Source of the DNA: Aldehydirespirator sp965116865
Lineage (GTDB): Bacteria; Actinomycetota; Acidimicrobiia; Acidimicrobiales; Aldehydirespiratoraceae
DNA: 64,000 nucleotides
Direction: 5' to 3'
Assembly: GCA_965116865.1 (NCBI GenBank)
Contig: OZ220727.1
Span: 868,001-932,000, forward strand
Position 1 is the first letter of the stretch. The number at the start of each line of letters is the position of its first letter. The translations under genes were made by a program, and so were the position numbers. The notes under the pieces are model-generated. The model saw only the letters and a program-made list of their open reading frames with translations. It searched no databases and was not told the DNA's origin. Below are positions 18,110 to 26,502 of the stretch, piece by piece.

Positions 18110-19519
18110 TCATCGCAGGTCCCCGGGGGCGGCGAAGCGACCGGCGACCGCGGTGGCCGCAGCCACCGCGGGCGACACCAGATGGGTGCGGCCGCCCCGT
18201 CCTTGGCGGCCCTCGAAGTTGCGGTTCGACGTGCTGGCCGACCGCTCGCCGACTGTCAGCTTGTCGGGATTCATGGCCAGGCACATGGAGCATCCCGGCT
18301 CGCGCCAGTCGAATCCGGCTGCCCGGAACACCTCGGGAAGGCCCTCGGCCTCGGCTTGGGCCTTGACCTGGCCCGAGCCCGGCACGACCAGGGCGCGCAC
18401 CCCGTCGGCCACCCGGCGGCCGGCTGCCACCGACGCCGCGGCCCGCAGATCCTCGATGCGGCTGTTGGTGCACGATCCGATGAACACGGTGTCTACCGCG
18501 ATGTCCCGAATCGGCGTCCCGGAGGCCAGGCTCATGTAGTCGAGCGCCCGGACCGCGGCCTCGCGCCGGGACGGCTCGTCGAAGCTGTCGGGGGCGGGCA
18601 CCTCCCCGTCCAGCGGCGCCGACTGGGCGGGGTTGGTGCCCCAGGTCACCATCGGGGAGATGTCGGCGCCGTCGAGGGTGACCGCGACGTCGAAGGAGGC
18701 GGCGGCGTCGGTCCGCAGGGTGCGCCAGTCGGCCAGCGCCTCCTCCCACAACTCTCCGGCCGGAGCGTGCTCGAGGCCTCGCAGATAGGCGAAGGTGGTC
18801 TCGTCGGGGGCGATCAGCCCGGCCTTGGCGCCCGCCTCGATCGACATGTTGCACACCGTCATGCGGCCCTCCATCGACAGCGCCTCGATGACCGGGCCCC
18901 GGTACTCGATGATCCGCCCGACGCCTCCGGTGGTGCCGATGCGGCCGATGATGGCGAGGATGACGTCTTTGGCGGTGGAGCCTTCGGCCAAGGCGCCCTC
19001 GACGGTCACCGCCATGGTTCCAGGACGCGTCTGGGGCAGGGTCTGGGTGGCCAGCACGTGCTCGACCTCGCTGGTGCCGATGCCGAAGGCGATCGCTCCG
19101 AAGGCGCCGTGGGTGGAGGTGTGGGAGTCGCCGCACACGATGGTCATGCCCGGCTGGGTGAGGCCCTGCTCGGGCCCGATCACATGCACGATGCCCTGCT
19201 TGGCGTGGCCCATCGGGTAGTTGGTGATCCCGAACTCGTCGGCGTTGCGGCGCAGGGTCTCGACCTGGGTGCGGCTCACCGCGTCGGCGATCGGCTGGTC
19301 GATGTCGGCAGTGGGGACGTTGTGGTCCTCGGTGGCCACCGTCAGGTCGGGCCGGCGCACTCGCCGGCCCGAGATCCTCATACCGTCGAAGGCTTGCGGC
19401 GAGGTGACCTCGTGCACCAAGTGGAGGTCGATGTAGAGCAGGTCGGGCTCGCCGTCGCCGCCGCGGGTCACCGTGTGGCTGTCCCAGATCTTCTCGCCCA
19501 GCGTCCGCGGCTCGGTCAC
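18110..19519 (-). CDS. leuC: 3-isopropylmalate dehydratase large subunit
   Basis: The aconitase-type catalytic subunit has 469 residues. The 4Fe-4S ligands are C350 in FIGSCTNSR and C410/C413 in GCSMCLAMNPD. VCGDSHTSTHGAFG (about 128-141) and NRNFEGRQG complete the signature. GTG 19519 follows TAGTAT by six bases, a leaderless start. With leuD it acts on isopropylmalate (leucine) and, given cimA nearby, on citramalate (isoleucine). Confidence 0.96.
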   Translation of the reverse strand: MTEPRTLGEKIWDSHTVTRGGDGEPDLLYIDLHLVHEVTSPQAFDGMRISGRRVRRPDLTVATEDHNVPTADIDQPIADAVSRTQVETLRRNADEFGITNYPMGHAKQGIVHVIGPEQGLTQPGMTIVCGDSHTSTHGAFGAIAFGIGTSEVEHVLATQTLPQTRPGTMAVTVEGALAEGSTAKDVILAIIGRIGTTGGVGRIIEYRGPVIEALSMEGRMTVCNMSIEAGAKAGLIAPDETTFAYLRGLEHAPAGELWEEALADWRTLRTDAAASFDVAVTLDGADISPMVTWGTNPAQSAPLDGEVPAPDSFDEPSRREAAVRALDYMSLASGTPIRDIAVDTVFIGSCTNSRIEDLRAAASVAAGRRVADGVRALVVPGSGQVKAQAEAEGLPEVFRAAGFDWREPGCSMCLAMNPDKLTVGERSASTSNRNFEGRQGRGGRTHLVSPAVAAATAVAGRFAAPGDLR

Positions 19520-19604
19520 GGGTCGATACTAGACGCCTGCACGCGCTCGGCGGCCGCGCCCGTGGACCGGCGCCGGCCCGGCTGCTTGTGACGGCTGCTC
19601 GCCA

Positions 19605-19751
19605 TCATCGGCCGCGGCCGGTGATCAGCGCCGGCGGCGGATCGTCGGAGGCGTCCCACACGACGAGGGCGACGGCAGCCCCCAACAGCACGGCACCCGC
19701 GGCCAGGGCGATCCGCGCCCACCGCAGCGTGCGGGGCGGATCGAAGTCCAC
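19605..19751 (-). CDS. Small membrane peptide between greA and leuC
   Basis: A 48-codon frame starts at GTG 19751, a few bases after the greA stop, and encodes DFDPPRTLRWARIALAAG followed by a 20-residue hydrophobic span and an Asp/Pro-rich end. The single span with a basic cytoplasmic flank looks like a genuine one-pass protein translated with greA. No family is recognised and the gene is too short for similarity to be judged by eye. Confidence 0.5.
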   Translation of the reverse strand: MDFDPPRTLRWARIALAAGAVLLGAAVALVVWDASDDPPPALITGRGR

Positions 19752-19755
19752 CGGT

Positions 19756-20226
19756 CTACGACACCTCTACGACGGCGACCTTCTGGCGGCCGCCGGGCGA
19801 GTCGAACTCGACCGTCTGTCCCTCGGACGCTCCCAGCAGCGCCTCGCCCATCGGCGACCCCGGCGAAACCACGACGACGTCGGGGTGGCGCTCCTCGATC
19901 ACCCCGACCAGGAAGCTCTCGGTCTCGTCGTCGCCGTCGTAGCGGACGGTCACCACCGATCCCAGCATCACCCCGACGCCGCCTCCGTCGTCGACGTCGA
20001 TGATCGCCGCGTCGGCGAGGATCCGCGTGAGATGCACGATGCGGCCCTCCATCTTGGCCTGCTCCTCTTTGGCCGCGTGGTAGTCGCCGTTCTCCGACAG
20101 GTCGCCCAGCTTGCGGGCGGCCTCGATCTTGTCGGCGATCTCGATGCGACCCCGCGTGGTGAGCTCCCGCAGTTCAGCACTCAGCCGGTCGTGAGCGGCC
20201 TGCGAGAGGTGATGAGCGTCGGGCAT
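19756..20226 (-). CDS. greA: Transcription elongation factor GreA
   Basis: GreA stimulates RNA cleavage by backtracked RNA polymerase. The 156-residue protein has the N-terminal coiled coil with the acidic tip (LGDLSENGDYHAAKEEQAK, about 41-59) and the C-terminal FKBP-like domain (SPGSPMGEALLGASEGQTVEF). The ATG is six bases after TAGATT, so the mRNA is probably leaderless. Its promoter lies back to back with that of the leuB leader; the two -10 boxes are only about 12 bases apart. Confidence 0.95.
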   Translation of the reverse strand: MPDAHHLSQAAHDRLSAELRELTTRGRIEIADKIEAARKLGDLSENGDYHAAKEEQAKMEGRIVHLTRILADAAIIDVDDGGGVGVMLGSVVTVRYDGDDETESFLVGVIEERHPDVVVVSPGSPMGEALLGASEGQTVEFDSPGGRQKVAVVEVS

Positions 20227-20250
20227 CGCGCCAATCTAGCGCCCGTGGGC

Positions 20251-20354
20251 TATGCTGATGCCGTGGCGAACCGGTCCAGCTTCGTAATTCCCTAGCGCGC
20301 GCCGTCCCGGCGCGCGCCTCCGACCGTCCACCCAGGTGGGCGGTTTCTTCGTTT
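20251..20354 (+). promoter_or_regulatory. Leaderless leader peptide and intrinsic terminator upstream of leuB (probable attenuator)
   Basis: A TATGCT box at 20251-20256 is followed after six bases by GTG 20263. The reading frame ends at TAG 20293. A perfect 9-bp stem (GCGCGCGCC/GGCGCGCGC, 20295-20317) overlaps the stop codon. A second stem (CCGTCCACC/GGTGGGCGG, 20324-20343) is followed by TTTCTTCGTTT, the form of an intrinsic terminator. The leuB start lies 37 bases further on. The order promoter, short frame, hairpin, terminator, biosynthetic gene is that of amino-acid attenuation in actinobacteria. How the hairpins exclude each other is not clear from inspection. Confidence 0.6.
20263..20295 (+). 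CDS. Putative branched-chain leader peptide
   Basis: Ten codons, GTG GCG AAC CGG TCC AGC TTC GTA ATT CCC, then TAG, give VANRSSFVIP. Val and Ile codons are adjacent near the end, where a stalled ribosome would cover the first hairpin. It has only one Val and one Ile, fewer than classical leaders. No other role is apparent. Confidence 0.5.
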   Translation: MANRSSFVIP

Positions 20355-20380
20355 CGGCACGAGCATTGCAGGAATCACAG

Positions 20381-21361
20381 ATGGCACATCGAGTGGGAGT
20401 CATAGGAGGCGACGGCATCGGCCCCGAGGTGGTGGCCGAGGGCCTCAAGGCAGTCGCGGCAGCGGGGGTGCATCTGGACGCCGTGCACTACGACCTCGGC
20501 GGCGGCCGCTACCTGCGGGACGGAACGGTGCTCGACGACGCCACGTTGGAGGAGTGGCGCGGCCTCGACGCGCTCTATCTGGGGGCCGTCGGCATCCCGG
20601 GCGTGCCACCGGGCGTCATCGAACGCGGCCTGCTGCTGAGGATGCGCTTCGAACTGGACCTGTACATCAACCTGCGGCCCTTCGCCGCGCCGGGACACGA
20701 CTTCGTCGTGATCCGCGAGAACACAGAGGGCGCGTACGCGGGCGAGGGCGGCTTCCTGCGCCGGGGCACCCCGCACGAAGTGGCCACTCAGGGGTCGGTG
20801 AACACGCGCCGCGGCGTCGAGCGGGCCGTGCGCTACGCGTTCGACCTGGCCATGACCCGGCGCAAGCACGTGACGCTGGTACACAAGACCAATGTGCTCA
20901 CCTTCGCCGGGGATCTCTGGGAGCGCACCTTCGACGAGGTCGCAGCCGGCTATCCCGACGTGGCGACGGCCTACAACCATGTCGACGCGGCGTGCATCCA
21001 CTTCGTTGACAACCCCGCCCGCTACGACGTGATCGTCACTGACAACCTCTTCGGAGACATCCTCACCGACCTCGGCGGCGCGGTGTCGGGCGGCATCGGG
21101 CTCGCCCCCACAGCCAACCTCCATCCCGGGCGGGTGTCGATGTTCGAGCCGGTCCACGGCTCGGCGCCCGACATCGCGGGGACCGGTCGCGCCAATCCCG
21201 TCGCGGCGGTGCTGTCGGCCGCGATGATGTTGGACCATCTCGGCGAGACCGGTGCCGCCGAACGTGTCCGCAAGGCCTGCGACCGGCCCGAGCCGCTCTC
21301 CGGCGCCACCCGCGAGATCGGCGACGCCATCGCCGCCCGTCTCGCCGACTCGACCGCCTGA
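20381..21361 (+). CDS. leuB: 3-isopropylmalate dehydrogenase
   Basis: The 326-residue enzyme is an NAD-dependent beta-decarboxylating dehydrogenase. Motifs are GDGIGPEVV near 10-18, the substrate arginines in RMRFELDLYINLRP (about 87-100), RENTEGAYAGEGG, the catalytic K and D in VHKTNVL and VTDNLFGDILTDLGG, and the NAD-binding EPVHGSAPDIAG. In the citramalate pathway the same enzyme can oxidise 3-methylmalate. The gene heads the operon leuB-ilvE-cimA and sits behind the proposed attenuator. ATG 20381 is 14 bases after GCAGGA. Confidence 0.94.
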   Translation: MAHRVGVIGGDGIGPEVVAEGLKAVAAAGVHLDAVHYDLGGGRYLRDGTVLDDATLEEWRGLDALYLGAVGIPGVPPGVIERGLLLRMRFELDLYINLRPFAAPGHDFVVIRENTEGAYAGEGGFLRRGTPHEVATQGSVNTRRGVERAVRYAFDLAMTRRKHVTLVHKTNVLTFAGDLWERTFDEVAAGYPDVATAYNHVDAACIHFVDNPARYDVIVTDNLFGDILTDLGGAVSGGIGLAPTANLHPGRVSMFEPVHGSAPDIAGTGRANPVAAVLSAAMMLDHLGETGAAERVRKACDRPEPLSGATREIGDAIAARLADSTA

Positions 21362-21406
21362 TTCGGACACAGCTACAAGAACCACTCCCGGAAGGACACC
21401 GCAGCC

Positions 21407-22327
21407 ATGCCCATCACCGCCAGCAAGCACATCTGGATGAACGGCGAGCTCGTTCCGTGGCAGGATGCCAAGATCCATGTACTGTCGCACTCGCTGCACT
21501 ACGGGACGGGCGTGTTCGAGGGCATACGCACCTACGCGACCGACGACGGCCCCTCGGTCTTCCGGTTGACGGACCACATCCAGCGGCTGCACGACTCGGC
21601 CAAGATCCTCAACATGGCCATGCCGTACTCGGTGCCTGAGATCGTGGAGGCCTGCAAGCTGGTGGTCCGCGACAGCGGGCTGCCCGAATGCTACGTGCGT
21701 CCCATCGCCTACTACGGCTACGGCGAGATGGGCCTGTCCACCGCCGGCTGCACCACCGACGTCGCCGTCGCGGTGTGGCCCTGGGGCGCCTACCTGGGCG
21801 ACGACGCCCTCACCGAGGGCGTGCGTCTCAAGACCTCGTCCTGGGCCCGACACGACCACAACATCATGCCGCCCGCCTCCAAGACCACCGGCAACTACGT
21901 CAACTCCACGCTGGCGAAGATGGAGGCGCTGAGGGCCGGCTACGACGAGGCCGTCATGCTCAACCCGGCCGGCCTGGTGTCGGAGTGCAGCGGCGAGAAC
22001 ATCTTCGCGGGCGCACCCGACGTGCTGGTGACTCCGCCGCTGTCGTCGGGCGCGCTGCCGGGCATCACCCAGGACTCGGTGATCTCCATCGCCCGCGACA
22101 TCGGCATCGACGTGGTGGTCGGCGACCTGGCCCGCAGCGACCTGTACGTCGCGCAGGAGGTCTTCGTGTGCGGCACCGCCACCGAGGTGGGCGCGGTCAA
22201 CTCGGTGGACGACCGGCCCCTGGAGTGTCCCGGCCCCCGCACGCTGGCGATCGCCGAGGCCTACGCGGACGTGGTGCGGGGCCGCAACGACCGCTACAAG
22301 ACTTGGAACGAGTACGTGCATGACTAG
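21407..22327 (+). CDS. ilvE: Branched-chain amino acid aminotransferase
   Basis: This fold-type IV PLP enzyme (306 residues) transfers amino groups to the 2-oxoacids of Leu, Ile and Val. HYGTGVFEGIRTY (about 31-43), RPIAYYGYGEMG, the PLP lysine in PASKTTGNYVNS (about K164) and the glutamate in SECSGENIFA are visible. It follows leuB by 45 bases and overlaps cimA by eight bases, so the three genes are one transcription unit. Confidence 0.94.
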   Translation: MPITASKHIWMNGELVPWQDAKIHVLSHSLHYGTGVFEGIRTYATDDGPSVFRLTDHIQRLHDSAKILNMAMPYSVPEIVEACKLVVRDSGLPECYVRPIAYYGYGEMGLSTAGCTTDVAVAVWPWGAYLGDDALTEGVRLKTSSWARHDHNIMPPASKTTGNYVNSTLAKMEALRAGYDEAVMLNPAGLVSECSGENIFAGAPDVLVTPPLSSGALPGITQDSVISIARDIGIDVVVGDLARSDLYVAQEVFVCGTATEVGAVNSVDDRPLECPGPRTLAIAEAYADVVRGRNDRYKTWNEYVHD

Positions 22328-23969
22328 CGCGGCCGGCGCCGGGGCGGGCACGTCCCCGGGCTGCGGGGCAGCGACCCGGCCCTCGGTGGAGATCTACGAC
22401 ACCACCCTGCGCGACGGCGTCCAGCTGGAGGGCATCTCGCTGACCGTCGACGACAAGCTGCGCATCGCCGAGCAGCTCGACTACCTGGGGGTGGCCTTCA
22501 TCGAGGGGGGGTGGCCCGGCGCCAGCCCCAAAGACGACGAGTTCTTCGAACGGGCCCGCACCGAGCTCGACCTGCGGGTCAGCGAGCTCGTCGCGTTCGG
22601 CTCCACCCGCCGTGCCCGAGGCAGGGTCGATTCCGACCAGGTGCTGGCCCGGCTGGCCGCAGCGGGCACGTCCACGGTGTGCATCGTCGGCAAATGCTGG
22701 GACTACCACGTCACCGACGCGTTGCAGACCACCCTGGACGAGGGCGTGGCGATGGTGGCCGACTCGGTGGAGTTCTTGGCGGAAGCGGGCAAACGGGTGC
22801 TGTTCGACGCCGAGCACTTCTTCGACGGTTTCAGCCGCAACCCCGAGTTCAGCCTGAGGGTGCTGGAGGCCGCGGCCATGGCCGGGGCCTCCACAGTGGT
22901 CCTGTGCGACACCAACGGCGGAACCCTGCCCGACGGCATCTCCGCCGCGGTGGCGGCGGTGGCGGCCCATGTCGACTGCGAGGTCGGCATCCACCTGCAC
23001 AACGACACCGGCTGCGGGGTGGCCAACGCGTTGGCCGCGGTGCAGGCCGGGGCTGTCCAGGTGCAGGGCACCATCAACGGTTACGGGGAGCGGGTCGGCA
23101 ACTGCGACCTGGTGCCGATCATCGCCAACCTCGAGCTGAAGCTGGGCGTGCAGGCGCTGCCCGCCGGCCGCCTGCCCCGGCTGACGTCGGTGTCGCACCA
23201 CGTTGCCGAACTGGTCAACCTGCCGATGAACCCCCAGCAGCCCTATGTCGGCGCCGGCGCCTTCGCCCACAAGGCGGGGCTTCACGCCAGCGCGCTGAGC
23301 CGCCGCCCCGACGCCTACGAGCACGTCTCGCCGGAGCTGGTCGGCAACGGCACCCGGGTGCTGGTGTCGGAGATGGCCGGCCGGTCCACCCTGGAGATGA
23401 GAGCCGCCGAACTCGGCCTCGACATCGACGGCCGGGCGCTGGGCGAGATCATCGACACCCTCAAGCGTTTGGAGCACGCCGGATACCATTTCGAGGCGGC
23501 CGACGCCTCCCTGGAGTTGCTCATGCGGGGAGCGGCCGGCTGGGAGCAGGACTACTTCAAGCTGGAGTCGTTCCGGGTGTCGCTGGACCACCGTTCCGGC
23601 ACCGGCGCCCGGGCCTGGAACGACGTGTCGGTGGAGGTGGACACCGAGGCCACCGTGAAGCTCTGGGTCGGCGGCGAGCGCTGTGTGGCGGTGGGGGAGG
23701 GCAACGGACCCGTCAACGCGCTCGACACCGCGCTGCGGGCCGCGCTGGGCGACCGCTACCCGGCGCTGGAGCACATCTCGCTCACCGACTACAAGGTCCG
23801 GGTGCTCGACACCCAGAAAGGCACCGGAGCAGTCACCCGCGTGCTGGTCGACTCCACCGACCGCCGCCGGGTGTGGACCACCATCGGCGTGTCTGACAAC
23901 ATCATCGAGGCGTCCTGGCAGGCTCTGGCCGACTCGGTGGTCTACGGCCTGCTCCACGCCGACGACTGA
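22320..23969 (+). CDS. cimA: (R)-citramalate synthase
   Basis: This enzyme condenses pyruvate and acetyl-CoA to citramalate, starting a threonine-independent isoleucine route. The 549 residues start with the DRE-TIM barrel: DTTLRDGVQLEGISL (about 27-41), EGGWPGASPKD, the metal histidines in HLHNDTGCGVAN, and GNCDLVPI. The C-terminal part (about 420-549) is the LeuA-type regulatory domain. The phrases match the citramalate synthase subgroup rather than 2-isopropylmalate synthase. It overlaps the end of ilvE. Product specificity is inferred from subfamily resemblance. Confidence 0.88.
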   Translation: MTSAAGAGAGTSPGCGAATRPSVEIYDTTLRDGVQLEGISLTVDDKLRIAEQLDYLGVAFIEGGWPGASPKDDEFFERARTELDLRVSELVAFGSTRRARGRVDSDQVLARLAAAGTSTVCIVGKCWDYHVTDALQTTLDEGVAMVADSVEFLAEAGKRVLFDAEHFFDGFSRNPEFSLRVLEAAAMAGASTVVLCDTNGGTLPDGISAAVAAVAAHVDCEVGIHLHNDTGCGVANALAAVQAGAVQVQGTINGYGERVGNCDLVPIIANLELKLGVQALPAGRLPRLTSVSHHVAELVNLPMNPQQPYVGAGAFAHKAGLHASALSRRPDAYEHVSPELVGNGTRVLVSEMAGRSTLEMRAAELGLDIDGRALGEIIDTLKRLEHAGYHFEAADASLELLMRGAAGWEQDYFKLESFRVSLDHRSGTGARAWNDVSVEVDTEATVKLWVGGERCVAVGEGNGPVNALDTALRAALGDRYPALEHISLTDYKVRVLDTQKGTGAVTRVLVDSTDRRRVWTTIGVSDNIIEASWQALADSVVYGLLHADD

Positions 23970-24011
23970 GCCCGCGCCAGCGACGAGCCTGCTCTCCGGA
24001 TCCTGGCCGAG

Positions 24012-24257
24012 TCAGCTGGCAGCGACCTCGGCCGCAGTCACGACGATGTCGCCGACGCGGGACTCGTCCACATCGAACCAGAAGGCTATGGCAGAACGAG
24101 CCTCACCCTCCACGTCCTCGAAGCGTCTGGCCTGAGCGAACACGGTGCCCAGTTCGTCGACGGTAATGCCCCACCAGCCGCCTCCCGGCGTCGCTTGAAC
24201 GTGGAAGATGTCGCCCGGCAGGGCATCGGCGCTCGCCTCAGCAGCGGTGTTCGTCAT
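24012..24257 (-). CDS. hicB: HicB-like antitoxin
   Basis: An 81-residue acidic protein with the HicB partial RNase-H-like pattern: WGITVDELGTVFAQARRFEDVEGEARSAIAFW. It overlaps the end of hicA by four bases, typical of hicAB, and would neutralise the HicA mRNA interferase and autoregulate the pair. No separate DNA-binding domain is obvious. The pairing with a recognisable HicA makes the assignment reasonable. Confidence 0.7.
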   Translation of the reverse strand: MTNTAAEASADALPGDIFHVQATPGGGWWGITVDELGTVFAQARRFEDVEGEARSAIAFWFDVDESRVGDIVVTAAEVAAS

Positions 24258-24466
24258 GTCTGCCCCCTTTGGTCGGGTTGCACTCGCCGCGCCACGTTCA
24301 GGATCTTGGCAGCTGTTCCTTCCTGAATCTCGTTGTGGCGGGGAATCTGGATCTTCTGCGAGCCGATTGCCCAGATCTCGTGCCTGCCCTCCCGCACTTT
24401 GACGAGGGCTAAACCCTTGTCTTTTGCAATCTTACGAAGATTTTTGATCAATTTCAACTTATCCAC
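24254..24466 (-). CDS. hicA: HicA-like mRNA interferase toxin
   Basis: HicA toxins are small double-stranded-RNA-binding-fold ribonucleases. This one has 70 residues: LIKNLRKIAKDKG at the front and the family hallmark IPRHNEIQEGTAAKIL near the end. The usual catalytic Gly-Ser-His stretch reads REGRHEIW, with the His retained. GTG 24466 is chosen because TATGCT stands six bases upstream (leaderless) and it gives normal HicA length; GTG 24499 is an alternative. The gene is locally richer in A+T than its neighbours (about 24400-24470), suggesting acquisition. Confidence 0.75.
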   Translation of the reverse strand: MDKLKLIKNLRKIAKDKGLALVKVREGRHEIWAIGSQKIQIPRHNEIQEGTAAKILNVARRVQPDQRGQT

Positions 24467-24632
24467 GTCCGGAGCATACGCTCGGAAGGATAGCTCCACT
24501 CAGTTCCGCGGGGGAATGGCTGCGGGCGGTGCAGGGCTACCATGCATCAACGTGGCTGCACCGTCTCACGTTCGCTCCACTGAGCAGGCTCCGTCCATAT
24601 ACCGGTCGCCTCCCCGGCGGGACGATCCCTGG

Positions 24633-25139
24633 ATGGCCGACCGGCCCGGCGAGGTTGTGGGTGTCGAGCCTCCTGCGGGGCCGGGCCTGGGCAATCAGGG
24701 GCCCGACCAGGGCTACGCGCTGAAGCTGGCCGAGCGCTTTGCCGGCGGGCTCGTGCTTGCGGCTGGCGAGCGGGAGGACGATGCGCTGGCCGGGTGCGGG
24801 GCGGTGGCGCTGCGCCGGGCCTCGATGTTCGGCCGGGCCCCGGTGGTGCACGACCTGCGGCTGGCCCTGGAATTGTTCGGTTTCCTAGATGGGGCCGATT
24901 CCGAGCTGGTCGCCTGGCGCCGAGACCGCTTCGCCGGCGCGGCCGGCCACCACGGCTACCACGTCAAGCTGCGTCTCGCTGACTCGGTCCCGACCGAGAC
25001 GCTGCGCCTGACCCCGGCCGCGGCAGCCGAGGCCCGCGCCGACAACTGGCGCACCCAGCTACTGGCGCACCCAGCTGGGGACTCAGACGACTCCGCCCGG
25101 CATCCGGGCCGTCACGGACTGTCTTCCGTTAGGGCTTGA
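24633..25139 (+). CDS. Conserved-looking protein of unknown function
   Basis: A 168-residue soluble protein beginning MADRPGEVVGVEPPAGPG. It contains a central alpha/beta stretch (YALKLAERFAGGLVLAAGEREDDALAGCGAVALRRASMFG; HDLRLALELFGFLDG) and ends in a Pro/His-poor tail that overlaps the RDD gene from the other strand by 11 bases. The composition is that of a real gene and the ATG follows GGACGATCCCTGG without a strong ribosome site. I do not recognise a family; residues 30-130 are the likely domain. Confidence 0.6.
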   Translation: MADRPGEVVGVEPPAGPGLGNQGPDQGYALKLAERFAGGLVLAAGEREDDALAGCGAVALRRASMFGRAPVVHDLRLALELFGFLDGADSELVAWRRDRFAGAAGHHGYHVKLRLADSVPTETLRLTPAAAAEARADNWRTQLLAHPAGDSDDSARHPGRHGLSSVRA

Positions 25140-25713
25140 CGACAAGCGTGCCGGCCGCCTTGTCGTGCCAACCCTGTCGCGCTCGATCCCAGGTCAGGGA
25201 GATGTACACGAGCAATGACAGGAGCCATCCCACGACGGGAACGAGGCCGAGCACCGCAGGAATGATCCATCGTCCTATGGATTTGCCCCATCCTGGCAGC
25301 TGGCCGTTGTCGGCCCGGATGACCTTGACTCTCGTGGCCATCTTGCCAAGCGTCTGTCCCTTCAAGGCGATCATTGTCACCTCATAGAGAGGGCCCGCGA
25401 TCGTAAAGGCAAGGACCCCGAGGGTTAACTCCCCGAAGAGAGCTGCGGCGGAGTTGAGTCCAATCGTCTGCACGAGGACCACGACGAAGATGACCAACGC
25501 TGCGACGACCATGATCACGATGTCGATGATCCGGGCTCCGAGCCGTGCTCCGGGGCTCGCGAGCTCGACGGTCCCGCCGGTGCCGAGGTTGGCCCAGCCG
25601 GTCATGGCTTGCGGGTTGAGGTCGGCTTGGCCGCCCGGTGCCGCAGGGGGCTGGGGCGGCGGCTCCGAGGACCAGCCCGCGTTGTCGGGAGGGGGCGGTG
25701 GCATGTCGGACAT
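25129..25713 (-). CDS. RDD family membrane protein
   Basis: A 194-residue protein with a Pro-rich cytoplasmic N-terminus (SDMPPPPPDN...) and an RDD domain: GARLGARIIDIVIMVVAALV, then LKGQTLGKMATRVKVIRADNG and GWHDKAAGTLVV. Three hydrophobic spans are visible at about 62-85, 95-118 and 150-172. RDD proteins are often ion or small-solute transporters or antiporters; the substrate is unknown. The start has a good site (AAGGAG, 6 bases before ATG). A decayed paralog lies immediately upstream. Confidence 0.85.
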   Translation of the reverse strand: MSDMPPPPPDNAGWSSEPPPQPPAAPGGQADLNPQAMTGWANLGTGGTVELASPGARLGARIIDIVIMVVAALVIFVVVLVQTIGLNSAAALFGELTLGVLAFTIAGPLYEVTMIALKGQTLGKMATRVKVIRADNGQLPGWGKSIGRWIIPAVLGLVPVVGWLLSLLVYISLTWDRARQGWHDKAAGTLVVKP

Positions 25714-25771
25714 GGTTGGCTCCTTCGGCCTCAGAGATCGACGGGCGCCACGACGGTAGCAGAGAGCTCTG

Positions 25772-26387
25772 TCACCGGCCGAGCGTGCTGATTGGGGCAG
25801 ATCGAGCAGCCAGACGGGTGCTGATCACGAAGGTCCGGGCGATCATGTCGTGCCACCCTTGGCGGCGCTTGTCCCACACCTAAAGAGACGTACACCAGCA
25901 GGCTGAACACACCCAGCAAGACCACCGCGTCCGATTCGACTCCCACGGCCCAGACGATTTCCTGCGCCACTGAGGCGACCGCCGGCAACGCCCAGCGGCC
26001 CGCCGCGGCACCCCAGCCGGGATTGAAGCCGTCGCCGGCGCGCACGATCCTGATCCGGGTCGCCACCTTGCCCGGCGTCTGACCCTTGGAGGCGATGAAG
26101 GCGGTCTCGTAGACGGCTGCGACGACGACGGCGACCGCGGGGCCGGCAACCGAGCCCAGCACGAAGCTCAGCACAGTTCCCAGCACCATGACGACCAACA
26201 GGTCGATGATCCTTGCGGTCAAGCGGGTTCCGGGAGAGGCCAGCGCCACCTGCGCCCCTGTGTCTAGAAGGGCGGAGCGAGCCCCCGGGACGCCTTCCGC
26301 CCCTGGAGGTCCGGTGAGGTGTGGCGGCAACGGTGGCTGGGAGGATCAGTCGGGGTCGTCGGGCGGGGGCGGTGGCATGTCGGACAC
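25772..26387 (-). pseudogene. Second RDD family gene, inactivated
   Basis: The frame starts at GTG 26387 as SDMPPPPPDDPD and meets TGA at 26348-26346, exactly where the intact paralog has Trp (NAGW-SSEPPP versus DPD-stop-SSQPP). The RDD domain then reads on (LASPGTRLTARIIDLL, SKGQTPGKVATRIRIVRAGDG) until a one-base insertion after VYVSL near 25880; in the shifted frame the expected WDKRRQGWHDMIARTFVIS follows to a stop at 25772. Two independent lesions make a tandem-duplicate pseudogene. Translation from an internal start could still give a truncated product. Confidence 0.85.
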
Positions 26388-26502
26388 GGCCACTCCAGAC
26401 GATCGACGGCGCAAGCAATGGACACTCTGACAGTGCCGTCCCGGACGATCCGCGGCTCTGCGGTTCGCCGGGAGTGGGGTGGGGCGTCGATAGTCTCGCC
26501 GT

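Noticed and set aside
26346..26348. In-frame TGA in the RDD copy as a recoded Trp or selenocysteine
   Set aside because: Other genes end normally at TGA, and a second lesion in the same gene points to plain decay.
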